64,000 nucleotides of DNA from CAZJHD01 sp964545855 (lineage in GTDB: Bacteria; Planctomycetota; UBA1135; JACQFD01): NCBI GenBank assembly GCA_964545855.1, contig CAZJHD010000005.1, forward strand, positions 79,668 through 143,667, written 5' to 3'. Below are positions 17,799 to 25,547 of the stretch, piece after piece. The translations under genes and the position numbers were made by a program. Below the pieces are notes generated by a model. The model saw nothing but the letters and a program-made list of their open reading frames with translations, had not been told where the DNA came from and did no database searches. Each line of letters begins with the position of its first letter. Position 1 is the stretch's first letter.

Positions 17799-19645
17799 GC
17801 CCCCGATCGACCGACCGTCCGCCCCAGGGCGACTCTCCGCCGCCGCCCCGTCCCGAGGTCCTCCGCGTGCTCGGCCTCGCCGGCGTCGACGCCGGAGCCA
17901 CGCCGCGCCTCCTGCGGGAGGCCGAAGCGATGCTCCATGCCGCCGTCACCGACCCCGTCACCGCCGCCGCGCGGTGCATGCAGGCCCGACTGCGCGCGGA
18001 GTCGGCGGAGCGCGAGGGCCTCCGCGCGACGGACGCCGCGCTGCAGCTCGAGGCCGTCCTGAAGACGATGCTCGACGCGCCATCGATCCTCGCGCGGTTC
18101 GAGGGTCTCTCCGGCGAGGGCGCTTCGGCGCGCGCGCACTGCCGCATCGGAGCGCAGCACCAGGCGCTCGCGATCCACCCGAGCGTCTCGTTGGAGGAGC
18201 TCGGCGGGCTCGCACCCTGGGAGTGGGTCCGCGTCCATCCGAAGGAGCTCGTCGTGACGGGAGTGCTCCGCGGCGAGGAGCTGCGCGGCCTCGCCCTCGG
18301 CGAGCTCGTGGAGATGCGCGCTTGGCACGACCGCGCCCACGGCCTCGTCCGCGTCGTGCGCCGAGACCACGAGGAGACGGTCGTCGCGCTCGCGCCCGCC
18401 CTGCGCGGCGTCGACCTCGAGCCCCACACGAAGCTCGTCCTGCAGCGCGACGACGAGCGCTGGGCGATCGACGCGCTCCCGGCGGACGCCGCGAGGAGCC
18501 GCTTCGAGGTGCCGATCGACCGCATCTCCACCCGCTTCGAGGACCTCGCCGGACTCGACGCCATCGTGGAACCTCTCCTCGAGGAGATCCTCCTCGGCTT
18601 CGTGCACGGCGAGGAGCGCGAGCGCTTCGACCTCCGCCCGCTGCGCGGGATCCTGCTCTGGTCCTATCACCCGGGGATGGGGAAGACGGCCCTCGCGCGC
18701 GCCCTCGCGCGATGGCTCGACGACCTCGGCCAGGAGATCGGCTTCGACGTCGTGCTCTACGTCGTGAAGCCGAACGAGCTGAAGAGCGTTTGGCACGGCG
18801 GCGACGCGAAGCTCGTGCGGGAAGACCTGTGCGGCGCGATCGCCGCGCGGCAGCGGCTCCCGCGCACGCGTCGCCTCTATCAGATCGTGGTCCTCGACGA
18901 GATCGATGCGCTCGGCCGGCGAGCCGGGGGAGAGGACGGCTCCGCGCTCCTCTCCTCGTCGCAGAACGACGCGGTGCAGGCCCTCCTCGCGGAGATGGAC
19001 GGCATGGTGCAGCCGCGGACCGATGGCGAGGACGGCCAGCCCGCGGCGCACGTCCTCTGGATGGGCCTCACGAACCGTCCGGAGCTCGTCGACGAGGCGC
19101 TGAAGCGCCCGGGCCGATTCGGCGACCTCGTGCTGCCCATGCCGGCGATCGGCGCGGAGGGCGCCGAGGCGATCCTCGCGCTCTACGCACGGCGTCAGAG
19201 CCTTCCCTGGTGTCTCGACGGCGAGATCCGCACGGCGCTGCCGCCGGAGGAGATCCGTGCGCGGTTCCTCCGCCCCGCGCTGGCGGCCGTGTTCGACGCC
19301 GTGGTGCTGCGCTACACGCCCGAGGGCCGCGCGCCCGTGGCGGTGCGCGGCCGGGAGGTCCTCGCGGGCGTCCACTACATGGAGGCCATGAACGGCGCCA
19401 AGAAGCGCGCCGCGAGCCGCAGCCTGCTCTCCGCCGGCGTGCCGGCGATCCGCGTGGACGACGTGATCGAGGAGCTGCTGGCGCAGGCCTGCAGCGCGGC
19501 GCGGCAGCTCGACGCCGACCGGCGGATGCTGCGGCGGCTCCTGCGCGTCGAGGGGCGCGTGACCCACGTCGACGTGGTCTCCGACGACGAGCTCGCTGCG
19601 CATCGTTTCGTCGCGCCGGCGGCGGCGACGGGGGCGCGGTCGTGA
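17795..19645 (+). CDS. Proteasomal-type AAA ATPase (Mpa/ARC/PAN/Cdc48-like)
   Basis: A 616-residue AAA+ protein. Residues ~1-110 are a divergent N-terminal part (helical from ~35), 115-235 read as one or two OB-like beta domains typical of Mpa/ARC, and from ~245 the AAA module follows: FEDLAGLDAIVEPL, Walker A YHPGMGKT (291-298), Walker B VVLDEID (365-371), sensor-1 Asn427 in GLTNRPEL and the arginine finger in KRPGRFGD (437-444). The C-terminus (...TGARS) lacks the HbYX motif that docks such ATPases on the 20S proteasome. It presumably unfolds substrates tagged by the neighbouring Ubl or Pup-like protein. Confidence 0.85.
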   Translation: MSPRSTDRPPQGDSPPPPRPEVLRVLGLAGVDAGATPRLLREAEAMLHAAVTDPVTAAARCMQARLRAESAEREGLRATDAALQLEAVLKTMLDAPSILARFEGLSGEGASARAHCRIGAQHQALAIHPSVSLEELGGLAPWEWVRVHPKELVVTGVLRGEELRGLALGELVEMRAWHDRAHGLVRVVRRDHEETVVALAPALRGVDLEPHTKLVLQRDDERWAIDALPADAARSRFEVPIDRISTRFEDLAGLDAIVEPLLEEILLGFVHGEERERFDLRPLRGILLWSYHPGMGKTALARALARWLDDLGQEIGFDVVLYVVKPNELKSVWHGGDAKLVREDLCGAIAARQRLPRTRRLYQIVVLDEIDALGRRAGGEDGSALLSSSQNDAVQALLAEMDGMVQPRTDGEDGQPAAHVLWMGLTNRPELVDEALKRPGRFGDLVLPMPAIGAEGAEAILALYARRQSLPWCLDGEIRTALPPEEIRARFLRPALAAVFDAVVLRYTPEGRAPVAVRGREVLAGVHYMEAMNGAKKRAASRSLLSAGVPAIRVDDVIEELLAQACSAARQLDADRRMLRRLLRVEGRVTHVDVVSDDELAAHRFVAPAAATGARS

Positions 19646-21264
19646 CCTTCGCTCCGAAGTCGCTCGGACGCGACTGCGAGCTCTCGACGACGGGCACGGG
19701 CCCGCGCGGCGACGCGATCGCACCGTGGAACGTGACGCGCCGCGTCCTCGAGCACGTGGGGGCCGCCTTCGAGCCCTACGGCACGGAGCCGTGGACGCGC
19801 GCCGCCGCCTGGAGCGACGGCCGCGGCTCCGCGCCGAGGAGGGAGCGCTTCGGGTCGGCCTCGTCGAGCGACTGCCTGCGCCACTGGGCGCCGAACGGGC
19901 AGTGCTTCTACTCCGACATGTCGCACGTGGAGGTCTGCACCGCCGAGACCCGGAGCCCGCGCGCCTTCGCGGCGCAGTGCCTCGGCGTCCTGCGCGTCGC
20001 CGAGGCGGCGCGCCGCCGCGCCGAGGAGGCGGCCGATCCGGGGACGCGCTTCGCGTTGTCGGCGGCGAACGTCGACCTCGTCGACCCGGGAATCTCCTGG
20101 GGATCGCACCTGAACGTCGAGGTGAGCCGCGACCTCTGGGAAGACCTGCTCGGCGAGCGGCGGCATCCGGCGACGCTCGCCTCCGTCACGAGCGCGCTCG
20201 CCGCGGCGATCCCGTTCTTCGGGTGCGGGTACCTCATGCCGCAGGAGGACGGGTCGGCGCTCTTCAGCCTGAGCGCGCGCGCCCACCATCTCTCGCTCGT
20301 CGAGTGCGTCTCCACCGTCGAGGCGTTCCGCAGGGGAATCCTCAACGCGCGGCGCGAGCCCCACGCGGCGGAGAGCGAGCGGCTCCACTTGATCGGCTTC
20401 GACTTCGCGCTCGCCGGCGCGGCGCCCCTCGCGGCATTCCTCCAGAGCCTGCTCGCCGCCTCGGAGCGCGGCTTCGTCGGCCCGATTCTCTGGGAGCCGG
20501 TCCACGCGCTGCGCACCTGGAGCTGGGGTCTCGACCTCCGCGCGGTGCGCCTGAACGCGGTGGCGCCCCTCGCCGATCGTCGGACGATCGCTCTCCCGGA
20601 GATCGTGGCGGAGATCGCGTCGTGGCTCCTCCGTCTCCACGAGGCGGGCGATCTGCCGGACGACGCGGCGCCGGAGTGGCGCGCTCTGCTGCCGCGCGTC
20701 GTGGAGCTCGCGGGCGATCTCGCTCGGGGCGACGTCGCGCGCTGCGGCCGGCACCTCGACTGGGCGGCGAAGCTCCTCGTGCTCCTCCACGCCTCCGGCG
20801 ACGGATCCCTCGAGTTCGGAGATCCGGAGATGCGGCTCCTCGATCACGACTTCGCGAACACCGATCCCGAGGCGGGCGCCTTCTGGCGGCTCTGGGCGCG
20901 CGGAGCGGTCGATCCCCTCGTGCGCGACGAGGACGTGGACGCCTGCCTGCGCGACGGACCTCCGGAGTGTCGCGGCTGGGCGCGGGGGCGCTTGGTGCAG
21001 CGCTTCGCTCCGGAGATCACGGCCATCGACTGGGACCGCGTGGAACTGCGTCTCGACGGCGACCGGTTCGCGCGCCGCGCGCGCATCTCCATGCCGCGGG
21101 TCGACAGCCTGCGGCGCGACGCCTTCGAGCCGCTCCTCACCGAGTCCCGCGACGCGGGCCGTCTCGCGGATCTGCTCGAGCGCACGGGTCTCGTCGAGGA
21201 CACGACGCACGACCCCGTCTGGAGCTTCGGATCCGGTGGCGACACCTCCCACCGCTACCGCTGA
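19642..21264 (+). CDS. Dop/PafA-family enzyme 1 (Pup deamidase/ligase-like, diverged)
   Basis: A 540-residue protein of the glutamine-synthetase-like Dop/PafA family. Seen: N-terminal GRDCELSTTG (9-18, family G-x-E-x-E position), NGQCFYSDMSHVEVCTAET (85-103) with Asp92 at the conserved catalytic Asp, and WGSHLNVEVSR (153-163) at the family HENY motif, here diverged. A later LLDHDFANTD also suits the fold. The Pup-like neighbour ends in Gln, so one of the two Dop/PafA-like enzymes is expected to deamidate it; this more diverged one or the later one may do so, which the sequence cannot decide. It starts at GTG 19642, overlapping the ATPase stop. Confidence 0.8.
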   Translation: MTFAPKSLGRDCELSTTGTGPRGDAIAPWNVTRRVLEHVGAAFEPYGTEPWTRAAAWSDGRGSAPRRERFGSASSSDCLRHWAPNGQCFYSDMSHVEVCTAETRSPRAFAAQCLGVLRVAEAARRRAEEAADPGTRFALSAANVDLVDPGISWGSHLNVEVSRDLWEDLLGERRHPATLASVTSALAAAIPFFGCGYLMPQEDGSALFSLSARAHHLSLVECVSTVEAFRRGILNARREPHAAESERLHLIGFDFALAGAAPLAAFLQSLLAASERGFVGPILWEPVHALRTWSWGLDLRAVRLNAVAPLADRRTIALPEIVAEIASWLLRLHEAGDLPDDAAPEWRALLPRVVELAGDLARGDVARCGRHLDWAAKLLVLLHASGDGSLEFGDPEMRLLDHDFANTDPEAGAFWRLWARGAVDPLVRDEDVDACLRDGPPECRGWARGRLVQRFAPEITAIDWDRVELRLDGDRFARRARISMPRVDSLRRDAFEPLLTESRDAGRLADLLERTGLVEDTTHDPVWSFGSGGDTSHRYR

Positions 21265-21313
21265 TCCGAGGCCGACCCCTCACGCACCGATCTCCTCCGC
21301 CACGAGCCGACCC

Positions 21314-21520
21314 ATGACGAACGACACCCGCACGATCACCCGCCCCACGCCCGCTCCCACCGTGGAGGCGATCGCGACGAACGCCCCGGCTCCGTCCTCG
21401 GAGATCCGCAGCGAGGTCTCCGCCTTCGGCGACGTGGCGCGCGAGAGCCGCCGCCGGCTCCAGCGCGGCGCCGACGCCGAGCGCGAGATGCAGCGGCGCC
21501 GCAACGACTCCGGTCAGTGA
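21314..21520 (+). CDS. Pup-like (prokaryotic ubiquitin-like protein) modifier, C-terminal SGQ
   Basis: A 68-residue protein, close to the ~64 residues of Pup and UBact. It is Pro/Ala/Thr-rich and disordered in character in the first half, then has a charged helical second half (SAFGDVARESRRRLQRG) and ends ...RRRNDSGQ. A C-terminal Gly-Gln is the signature of Pup proteins that need deamidation to Glu before ligation. It lies 49 bp after one Dop/PafA-like gene and 22 bp before the other. ATG 21314 is chosen because an upstream in-frame start would add an unrelated extension. Sequence identity to known Pups is not obvious; the call rests on size, composition, tail and context. Confidence 0.75.
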   Translation: MTNDTRTITRPTPAPTVEAIATNAPAPSSEIRSEVSAFGDVARESRRRLQRGADAEREMQRRRNDSGQ

Positions 21521-21542
21521 CGCCCTGGACGCCGCCCACGCC

Positions 21543-23042
21543 ATGAACGCCGTCGACGCACGATTCGTGATGAGCACGGAGCAGGAGTGCATGGCCTTCC
21601 TCGAGCCGTCGGAGCGGTTCGAGCAGCTCCCCTTCGCGCTCCAGAAGGCGATGCGCGAGATCGCGCGGGCGGCACCCTCCGTCTCCTGCTCGAACGGCAT
21701 CTTCAACGGCTATGGCCGCGTCTACATCGACTGCGGGATGCACCTCGAGCTCGCCGCGGCGGAATGCCACTCGCCGTACGTGCTGGCACTCCTGCACGAC
21801 CGGCAGCTCCGGCTCGCGGCGCAGGCGGCCGAGCGCGCGAGCGACGAGACCCTCGGTCGTCTGCATCTCCTGAACAACAACCACGACGGCCTGCTCCACG
21901 CCTCGTCGCCCACCTGGGGCTCCCACGAGAACTACTTCGTGGAGCAGCGGCCCGAGACCTTCGGCGCCGCGATCCTCCCGTTCCTCGCGTCGCGGCTCTT
22001 CGGCGGTGCGGGCGGAGTGCACTTCCCCTCGGGTCGGTTCCTCGCGGGAGCGCGGCCCGTCTTCCTCGAGCTCGACTCCGGGGGCGAGACCGTCCGCCAC
22101 CGCGCCCTGCACAGCACCGCGCGGCACGAGAGCCTCACGGCGGGAGCCGTGCCCGGCTTCCGGTACCACCTGATCCTCGGCGACGGCCACCGGAGCCCCT
22201 TCAACCGCGCGCTCCAGTTCGGAGCGACCGCGCTCGCGCTGAAGGCGATCTTCTTCGATCCGGGGCTCGCGGAGCGCGTTCCGGCCCGGCCGAGTCGCCC
22301 GGGCCCGACGATGTGGCTCGCGTGGATGCGCCGCTGGAACGTCCTCGCACGGCCCGGCTCTCCGCCTCGCGCACGGGAGTCCGCCGTCGCCGTGCAGCGC
22401 GTCTACCTCGACGGCGCACGGCGGTGGGCCGACTCGGTCGCCGATCTGCCGGCGTGGGTTCCGCGCACGCTCGCCGACTGGCAGCAGACGCTCGACGCGC
22501 TCGCGCGCGACGACCGCCCCTGGCTCGCGCGCAGGCTCGACGCGTTCACGAAGTACGAGCTCTTCGACGCGTTCCTGCGGGAGGCGGGCGCCCCGTGGAC
22601 CTCGCTTCGACGGCGCCGCGACCTCTGCCTCGAGCTCGCGATGCTCGATCAGAGCTACCACGACTTCACGGACTCCGACTCGGCCTACGACCGGCTCGAT
22701 CGGGCCGGCGCCCTCGACGCGCGCGTCGGCCCCGAGATCGCGCCCGGTGGCGAAGCCATCCCCTTCGTGCCCGAGGTGGAGACGCGGGCGCGCGCCCGCG
22801 CGCTCCTCCTGCACGAGCAAGCGGAGCACACGCGCGACCTCTGGATGGACTGGTCGGTGGTGGTCGACGTCACGAGATCGGTGCGACGGGATCTCCACGA
22901 TCCCTTCGCGACGGAGTTCGGCCCCTGGAAGCGATTCGCGGCCTCGGCGGAGCCGACGTCCCGCGGCCTCGCGGAGCTCCTCCATCGCATCCGCCTCCGC
23001 CGGCGTTCGCCGCCGCCGCCGGAGACGACGGAGAGGTTGTGA
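21543..23042 (+). CDS. PafA/Dop-family Pup ligase-like enzyme 2
   Basis: A 499-residue protein with clearer Dop/PafA motifs than its paralogue upstream. Seen: STEQECMAFL (11-20) with Glu13/Glu15 at the ATP/Mg site, GYGRVYIDCGMHLELAAAEC (56-75) with the catalytic-type Asp63, NNNHDGLLH (111-119), and WGSHENYFVEQR (125-136) containing the exact His-Glu-Asn-Tyr family motif. This suggests an ATP-dependent ligase attaching the Pup-like protein to lysines, or the deamidase/depupylase. It closes the operon; its stop codon lies inside the left terminal inverted repeat of the dispersed element starting at 23033. Confidence 0.85.
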   Translation: MNAVDARFVMSTEQECMAFLEPSERFEQLPFALQKAMREIARAAPSVSCSNGIFNGYGRVYIDCGMHLELAAAECHSPYVLALLHDRQLRLAAQAAERASDETLGRLHLLNNNHDGLLHASSPTWGSHENYFVEQRPETFGAAILPFLASRLFGGAGGVHFPSGRFLAGARPVFLELDSGGETVRHRALHSTARHESLTAGAVPGFRYHLILGDGHRSPFNRALQFGATALALKAIFFDPGLAERVPARPSRPGPTMWLAWMRRWNVLARPGSPPRARESAVAVQRVYLDGARRWADSVADLPAWVPRTLADWQQTLDALARDDRPWLARRLDAFTKYELFDAFLREAGAPWTSLRRRRDLCLELAMLDQSYHDFTDSDSAYDRLDRAGALDARVGPEIAPGGEAIPFVPEVETRARARALLLHEQAEHTRDLWMDWSVVVDVTRSVRRDLHDPFATEFGPWKRFAASAEPTSRGLAELLHRIRLRRRSPPPPETTERL

Positions 23043-23193
23043 AAGAATCGCCGCCGCAGCCCCGAGGCCGAGCGAGAGCGAGCGAGGCAAGAAGCGACGA
23101 CGACGCAACTCGAGAAGAGTTGCGGAGGAGGAGCGACGACGCCGCAGCCGCTCGCAGCCGGCGGTCGCCCGGCGCCGATTCTTTCACGACCTC
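23033..23193 (+). repeat. Dispersed palindromic element, copy 1 (24-bp terminal inverted repeats)
   Basis: A 161-bp element. Its left end (GAGGTTGTGAAAGAATCGCC from 23033) and the reverse complement of its right end (GAGGTCGTGAAAGAATCGGC ending at 23193) match at 22 of 24 positions. A central hairpin GCAACTC-GAGAA-GAGTTGC sits at 23105-23123. The same element occurs inverted at 53598-53773 and begins again at 63969. Here it overlaps the stop codon of the PafA-like gene and separates it from a convergent gene. It has no transposase. It could be a miniature mobile element or a repeated bidirectional terminator. Confidence 0.85.
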
Positions 23194-23246
23194 GGAAAGC
23201 GAGTCGGCTCCCTTCTGACCGGCTCGCGGAGCGGTCCGCGGCCCGT

Positions 23247-23705
23247 TCAGCGCGAGACGAAGGGCGGGCCCGGCATGCCGATCGTGATTCCCTCGGGACG
23301 GTGCACCTCGACGAGGCAGGCGCCGTCCTCGTGGGCGAAGTGCACTCCGAAGCCGGACGCGACGAGCGACTCCAGGGCCGCACGGTCCTCGAAGCCGCAG
23401 GGCACCACGGCGCAGTGCCCGATCCGTCCGGCGGCCGCCGCCACGATGTCGCGCACGCGCTCCTGCGTCGGCTGCGACCGGGAGTACGCCGCGAGGAACT
23501 CCCTCTGGACGAACCAGAAGACGCTGGCGCGGATCTCCTGCGCCACGAAGCCTTCGACGGCTTCGAGCGCCGGCTCGGCGTCGGCGCTCGCGCCGAGATT
23601 CAGGATCCAGACTCCCGAACGCGCCCTCACGAGGAAGGGCTGCACCGCCGCGCCCATCACGACGACTTCCTGTCCCGCGGGAACCTCGACCGAATCGCTC
23701 CTCAT
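23247..23705 (-). CDS. Hypothetical protein
   Basis: A 152-residue soluble protein without a signal peptide or membrane segment; I do not recognise a family. It opens MRSDSVEVPAGQEVVVMG and has alternating strand and helix segments, with a hydrophobic VVPCGFEDRAALESLV region near 105-120. GGGAG lies 6 nt upstream of ATG 23705. It is convergent with the PafA-like gene (the palindromic repeat lies between) and divergent from the lipoprotein at 24023. No functional link with the conjugation operon is visible apart from adjacency. Confidence 0.65.
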   Translation of the reverse strand: MRSDSVEVPAGQEVVVMGAAVQPFLVRARSGVWILNLGASADAEPALEAVEGFVAQEIRASVFWFVQREFLAAYSRSQPTQERVRDIVAAAAGRIGHCAVVPCGFEDRAALESLVASGFGVHFAHEDGACLVEVHRPEGITIGMPGPPFVSR

Positions 23706-24022
23706 CCGAATCTCCCGGGCCAGGGCGGCCCTCTCGTGCCTGGGTCCTTCCGCGACGCGTCCCATCGCCGCGGCGCCGAGCCGCGACGAGCCGGCGCGCC
23801 GGAGGTGCATCGGGCGCGATCGCCTGCGACCTTGACCGTCGATCTCCCCATCGGAGGCGACCCGCGCGAGTCGCGGACGGGGAGCCGTCCGGTCCGCCCA
23901 GGGAGCTGCTCCGGAAGGGAGGCCGCTGCAGGAGGCGCCGTCCCCGATTCCCCGGAGCGGCGATTCGAGGTGCCGACGCAATCGCCCTCGACGCTTGCTC
24001 CCCTTCGGGGACCCACCGAACC
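23706..24022. promoter_or_regulatory. Divergent intergenic region, nothing specific recognised
   Basis: This 317-bp gap between two divergent genes should contain both promoters. It is GC-rich throughout, with no A/T-rich -10-like segment, dyad or open coding frame that I can support. Confidence 0.4.
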
Positions 24023-25162
24023 ATGCGCCCGAACTCCCGCTTCCTGGTTCGCACGCTCCAGGCCTGCGCTCTCCTCGCACTCTCCGGCTGCAACAGCTGC
24101 GATCGGCTCTTCTGCTGGGACTACTCGGGGCCGACGGACCTCAAGCGCGCGCCGATCCGCAGCGTGCTGAACGACGTCTCGCTCGGCTACAAGCTCTACC
24201 ACGACCCGACCGACGGCTCGCCGGCCGACAAGAAGGACAAGCGGCTGTTCTTCCAGGCGAAGAAGGACGGCGCCTTCGGCTTCCTGCAGCTCGATCGGGA
24301 CCTCTACGGGACGTTCGACGCCGAGGTGACCGTGGGGATCTCGTCGACCGAGGGTCTCGTCCCCGGCCAGTCGTTCGCCGCCTTGGAGGTCGACAGCCCG
24401 CCCGACTCGAATCCGCTGCAGTTCGACGTCGTGGCGGCGGCCTACCGGCCCGACGTGAACGGCTTCCTCGTGTTCTCCCAGAGCGAAGCGGGACCCCAGG
24501 GCACGGCGAAGCTCGTGCCGAACGCCAAGCAGGTCGCGCTCGGGTTCCGGCAGTCGAACACGATCCTGGAGATCTACGCACGCCCGATGCAGGGAAGTCC
24601 TCCGCAGCCCATCGGCGCCGAGATCGAGATCTTCAAGAAGCCGAACATCATCGACCAGCTCACGAAGTCGCAGCTCGGCGTCGGAGTCGTTCAGCTCCAC
24701 AAGAAGGGCGGATTCTTCGTCGACTACCCGAAGCTCCGCGGACCCGACCTCATGGGCCCCGTGGAGCAGCCGCTCATGAACGGACTGCAGGAGTTCCTCG
24801 AGACGATGTCGATCCTCGAGGCGCTCCTCAACGGGCCGAACGCCGATCTCGCCCTCGCGTCGAATCTCACCGAAACCGGGATGAGCCAGCTCGAGCAGGT
24901 CGCCTCGGGCCTCCAGGACGCCTCGGACAAGGGGCAGCTCCAGGAGTCGACGCAGGCGTCCTTCGTGGCCAAGGGACTCGTGAAGGGATGCAAGGAGCTG
25001 GAGAAGCTCCAGAAGGACTTCGACGCCGACAAGTCCTCCAAGAACAAGGCGAACGTCAAGCGCGTCGTTCGCCTCAGGCAGTCCGCGATCGTCCTGATGG
25101 CGAACTTGAGCGGCTACCGCGCGACGAGCATCAAGCACATCAACGCCTCTCTCGGAGTCTGA
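24023..25162 (+). CDS. Hypothetical lipoprotein
   Basis: A 379-residue protein with a lipoprotein signal peptide (QACALLALSGC, lipobox Cys near residue 23). The N-terminal half after the signal is beta-rich and resembles a concanavalin-like or lectin-like layout (DGAFGFLQLDRDLYGTFDAE, then QVALGFRQSNTILEIYAR); the C-terminal 150 residues are helical and charged (EKLQKDFDADKSSKNKANVKR). I do not recognise a named family. Lower GC in wobble positions than its neighbours is not evident. It is probably an outer- or inner-membrane-anchored envelope protein. Confidence 0.75.
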   Translation: MRPNSRFLVRTLQACALLALSGCNSCDRLFCWDYSGPTDLKRAPIRSVLNDVSLGYKLYHDPTDGSPADKKDKRLFFQAKKDGAFGFLQLDRDLYGTFDAEVTVGISSTEGLVPGQSFAALEVDSPPDSNPLQFDVVAAAYRPDVNGFLVFSQSEAGPQGTAKLVPNAKQVALGFRQSNTILEIYARPMQGSPPQPIGAEIEIFKKPNIIDQLTKSQLGVGVVQLHKKGGFFVDYPKLRGPDLMGPVEQPLMNGLQEFLETMSILEALLNGPNADLALASNLTETGMSQLEQVASGLQDASDKGQLQESTQASFVAKGLVKGCKELEKLQKDFDADKSSKNKANVKRVVRLRQSAIVLMANLSGYRATSIKHINASLGV

Positions 25163-25547
25163 CGCTGGCGAACGGGGCCGGCCGCCGCGCGGGCGGCGCG
25201 GCGACCTCGAAACCGGCGGTGCGGGCCCCTCTGCCCCGTCGCCGTGTCGGATCCGGCGGACGTCCCAGCCGGAGGGAAGCTCACCATCCTCGGCGGATCC
25301 GCCTTCGAGCTCGATGGCTTCCACAGGTTGCGCGTGCTCGAGATGTCCGAGAGCCCTTGCTCTGCTCGGAGGACCTCGCCACGGGCTCCCAGGTTCCGCG
25401 TCGGCGCGAGATTCCCCGTTCGGCTCCCACGACGCGCGCCGTTCCCCGCGGCTCGCAATCGCCCGAGCCCGAGGAGAGCGCCCTACCATAGTCGCGCGAA
25501 TCCGCGGCCGGGCGCTCCCGCCTCGTTTCCCTCGAATCCTCTTCGCC
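25163..25547. other. Intergenic region, no gene recognised
   Basis: This 385-bp stretch lies between two co-directional lipoprotein genes. A weak CCGCC-GCGCG-GGCGG hairpin shortly after the first gene could be part of a terminator. An in-frame open stretch from about 25244 continues upstream of the TPR lipoprotein but has no family resemblance and no signal, so it is not called as coding. Confidence 0.4.

Noticed and set aside
13204..23042. 20S proteasome prcA/prcB genes expected with a Pup system
   Set aside because: No protein with an N-terminal-nucleophile protease pattern was found in the operon or elsewhere in the window.
25244..25547. Open plus-strand frame before the TPR lipoprotein
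   Set aside because: A signal peptide begins at 25548 and the upstream part has no support; it may only be a chance open frame.
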